Shown piece after piece: positions 5,784 to 6,407 of a DNA stretch of 6,407 nucleotides. The position numbers were made by a program, and so were the translations under genes. The first letter of the stretch is position 1, and each line of letters starts with the position of its first letter. The notes under the pieces were generated by a model, which was not told where the DNA came from, ran no database searches, and worked only from the letters and a program-made list of their open reading frames with translations. This DNA comes from Caldifarciminota bacterium. Its GTDB lineage: Bacteria > Hydrothermota > Tepidihabitantia > B3-TA06. The stretch is taken from the NCBI GenBank assembly GCA_014729665.1, contig WJJO01000092.1, positions 1 through 6,407 of the forward strand, written 5' to 3'.

Positions 5784-6407
5784 ACTGCAGGGAGATAGAA
5801 AAGTTACTCCAGCTTTACCATGACGGAGAGCTCTCAGCCGAAGAAACCAGGCTTGTCGAACGTCACCTATCCAAATGCCCGGATTGCCGGGCGGCATTGG
5901 CAAAGCTTTCTGCGCTGGATGCACTAATAAAAGACGGTAAGGCCGAAAAGGTGCCCGATCCTGGAAAGCACTACTGGCAATCCTTTTCCCATCGAGTGAT
6001 CCGCAGGCTTTCGGCCCACAGGCCGTCCCTGCGTCGCCCGACTTCCAGGACTAAATTGTTCAGGTTCGGTCTCATACCCTATCTCTCGGCGGGTGCGGCA
6101 ATCGTCCTGGCCCTGGTTGTCTCCTTCACCATGTTAAAGGAGGTTCCCGCCGGGTTCACCGAAGAGGACGTATCGGCTGCCAAGATTGAGACAAAGACCG
6201 AAGAAGGGGAATCGATTGATGCAATTGAAACCGAAACCGGCCCCGAGGAGAAGAACGAACCCACGGGGATAGTATTCGGTGCCGAGATTGAAGAAAAGGC
6301 GGAGGCGGAGGACGATAGGGGACATAAAGATGCAGAAGAGCCCGTTCTATCACTGCCCAGGGCAGATACCGATGTGAAGCCCTCCGGAGATTACAATGAA
6401 ATAGAGC
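5780..6407 (+). CDS. Putative zf-HC2 (ZAS) membrane anti-sigma factor, partial at 3' end
   Basis: The frame is open from GTG 5780 to the window edge, giving 209 residues without a stop. The N-terminus carries C3, H29, C33 and C36 (HLSKCPDC), the HX3CX2C pattern of zinc-binding anti-sigma domains that hold ECF factors inactive. Residues 64-77 (HYWQSFSHRVIRRL) lead into a basic stretch (72-95), then a single hydrophobic membrane segment at about 97-119. Residues beyond 123 form an acidic, low-complexity region with 28 Asp/Glu among 86 residues and only 8 Lys/Arg. Positive charges before the membrane segment predict the zinc domain in the cytoplasm and the tail outside. The 4-base overlap with the sigma factor gene makes partnership very likely. 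No recognisable sensor or ligand-binding domain appears in the visible tail, and the C-terminus is not in the window. Confidence 0.85.
   Translation, partial: MNCREIEKLLQLYHDGELSAEETRLVERHLSKCPDCRAALAKLSALDALIKDGKAEKVPDPGKHYWQSFSHRVIRRLSAHRPSLRRPTSRTKLFRFGLIPYLSAGAAIVLALVVSFTMLKEVPAGFTEEDVSAAKIETKTEEGESIDAIETETGPEEKNEPTGIVFGAEIEEKAEAEDDRGHKDAEEPVLSLPRADTDVKPSGDYNEIE

Noticed and set aside
6079..6353. Several short minus-strand open frames opposite the anti-sigma tail
   Set aside because: They result from the Glu/Lys-rich plus-strand codons and would lie opposite a well-supported gene.

Overview
The window is a densely packed stretch of bacterial genome with seven genes, all on the + strand. 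Neighbouring genes overlap by 4 to 10 bases or are separated by at most 11 bases. I see no promoter or terminator between them, so it reads as the middle of one long operon that continues past both edges. Base composition is moderate, about half G+C. Four of the six visible starts are GTG.

Region 1 (1-2512) is lysine/diaminopimelate biosynthesis. It holds the last 51 codons of dapB (4-hydroxy-tetrahydrodipicolinate reductase), a complete dapL (LL-diaminopimelate aminotransferase) and a complete aspartate kinase with two C-terminal ACT modules. Aspartate kinase opens the pathway. DapB makes tetrahydrodipicolinate, and DapL converts it directly to LL-diaminopimelate, bypassing the acylated dapD/dapC/dapE intermediates. 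The product serves lysine and, in many bacteria, peptidoglycan. The aspartate kinase has unusual residues in its nucleotide-binding segment.

Region 2 (2509-5189) holds two kinases with no obvious place in lysine synthesis. One is a GlxK/GarK-family glycerate kinase that overlaps the aspartate kinase gene. The other is a 518-residue fusion of an aminoglycoside-phosphotransferase-like kinase domain with a P-loop kinase domain; its substrate is unknown.

Region 3 (5193-6407) is an ECF-type RNA polymerase sigma factor. It overlaps by 4 bases the gene for its probable anti-sigma factor, a membrane protein with an N-terminal zinc-finger (zf-HC2/ZAS) motif, one transmembrane segment and a long acidic tail. 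The window ends inside that gene.

Organism: the dapB-dapL pair, the Gram-positive-type aspartate kinase, the APH/P-loop fusion and the style of the anti-sigma factor fit a Gram-negative-like bacterium of a poorly cultured lineage (for example an FCB-group or WOR-3/Zixibacteria-type candidate phylum). This placement is a guess from protein style, not a result. No mobile element, RNA gene, CRISPR array or gene-free stretch over 300 bases is visible. I did not find a clearly new system. The most unusual points are the aberrant aspartate kinase and the joining of lysine, glycerate kinase, unknown-kinase and sigma/anti-sigma genes in one unit.
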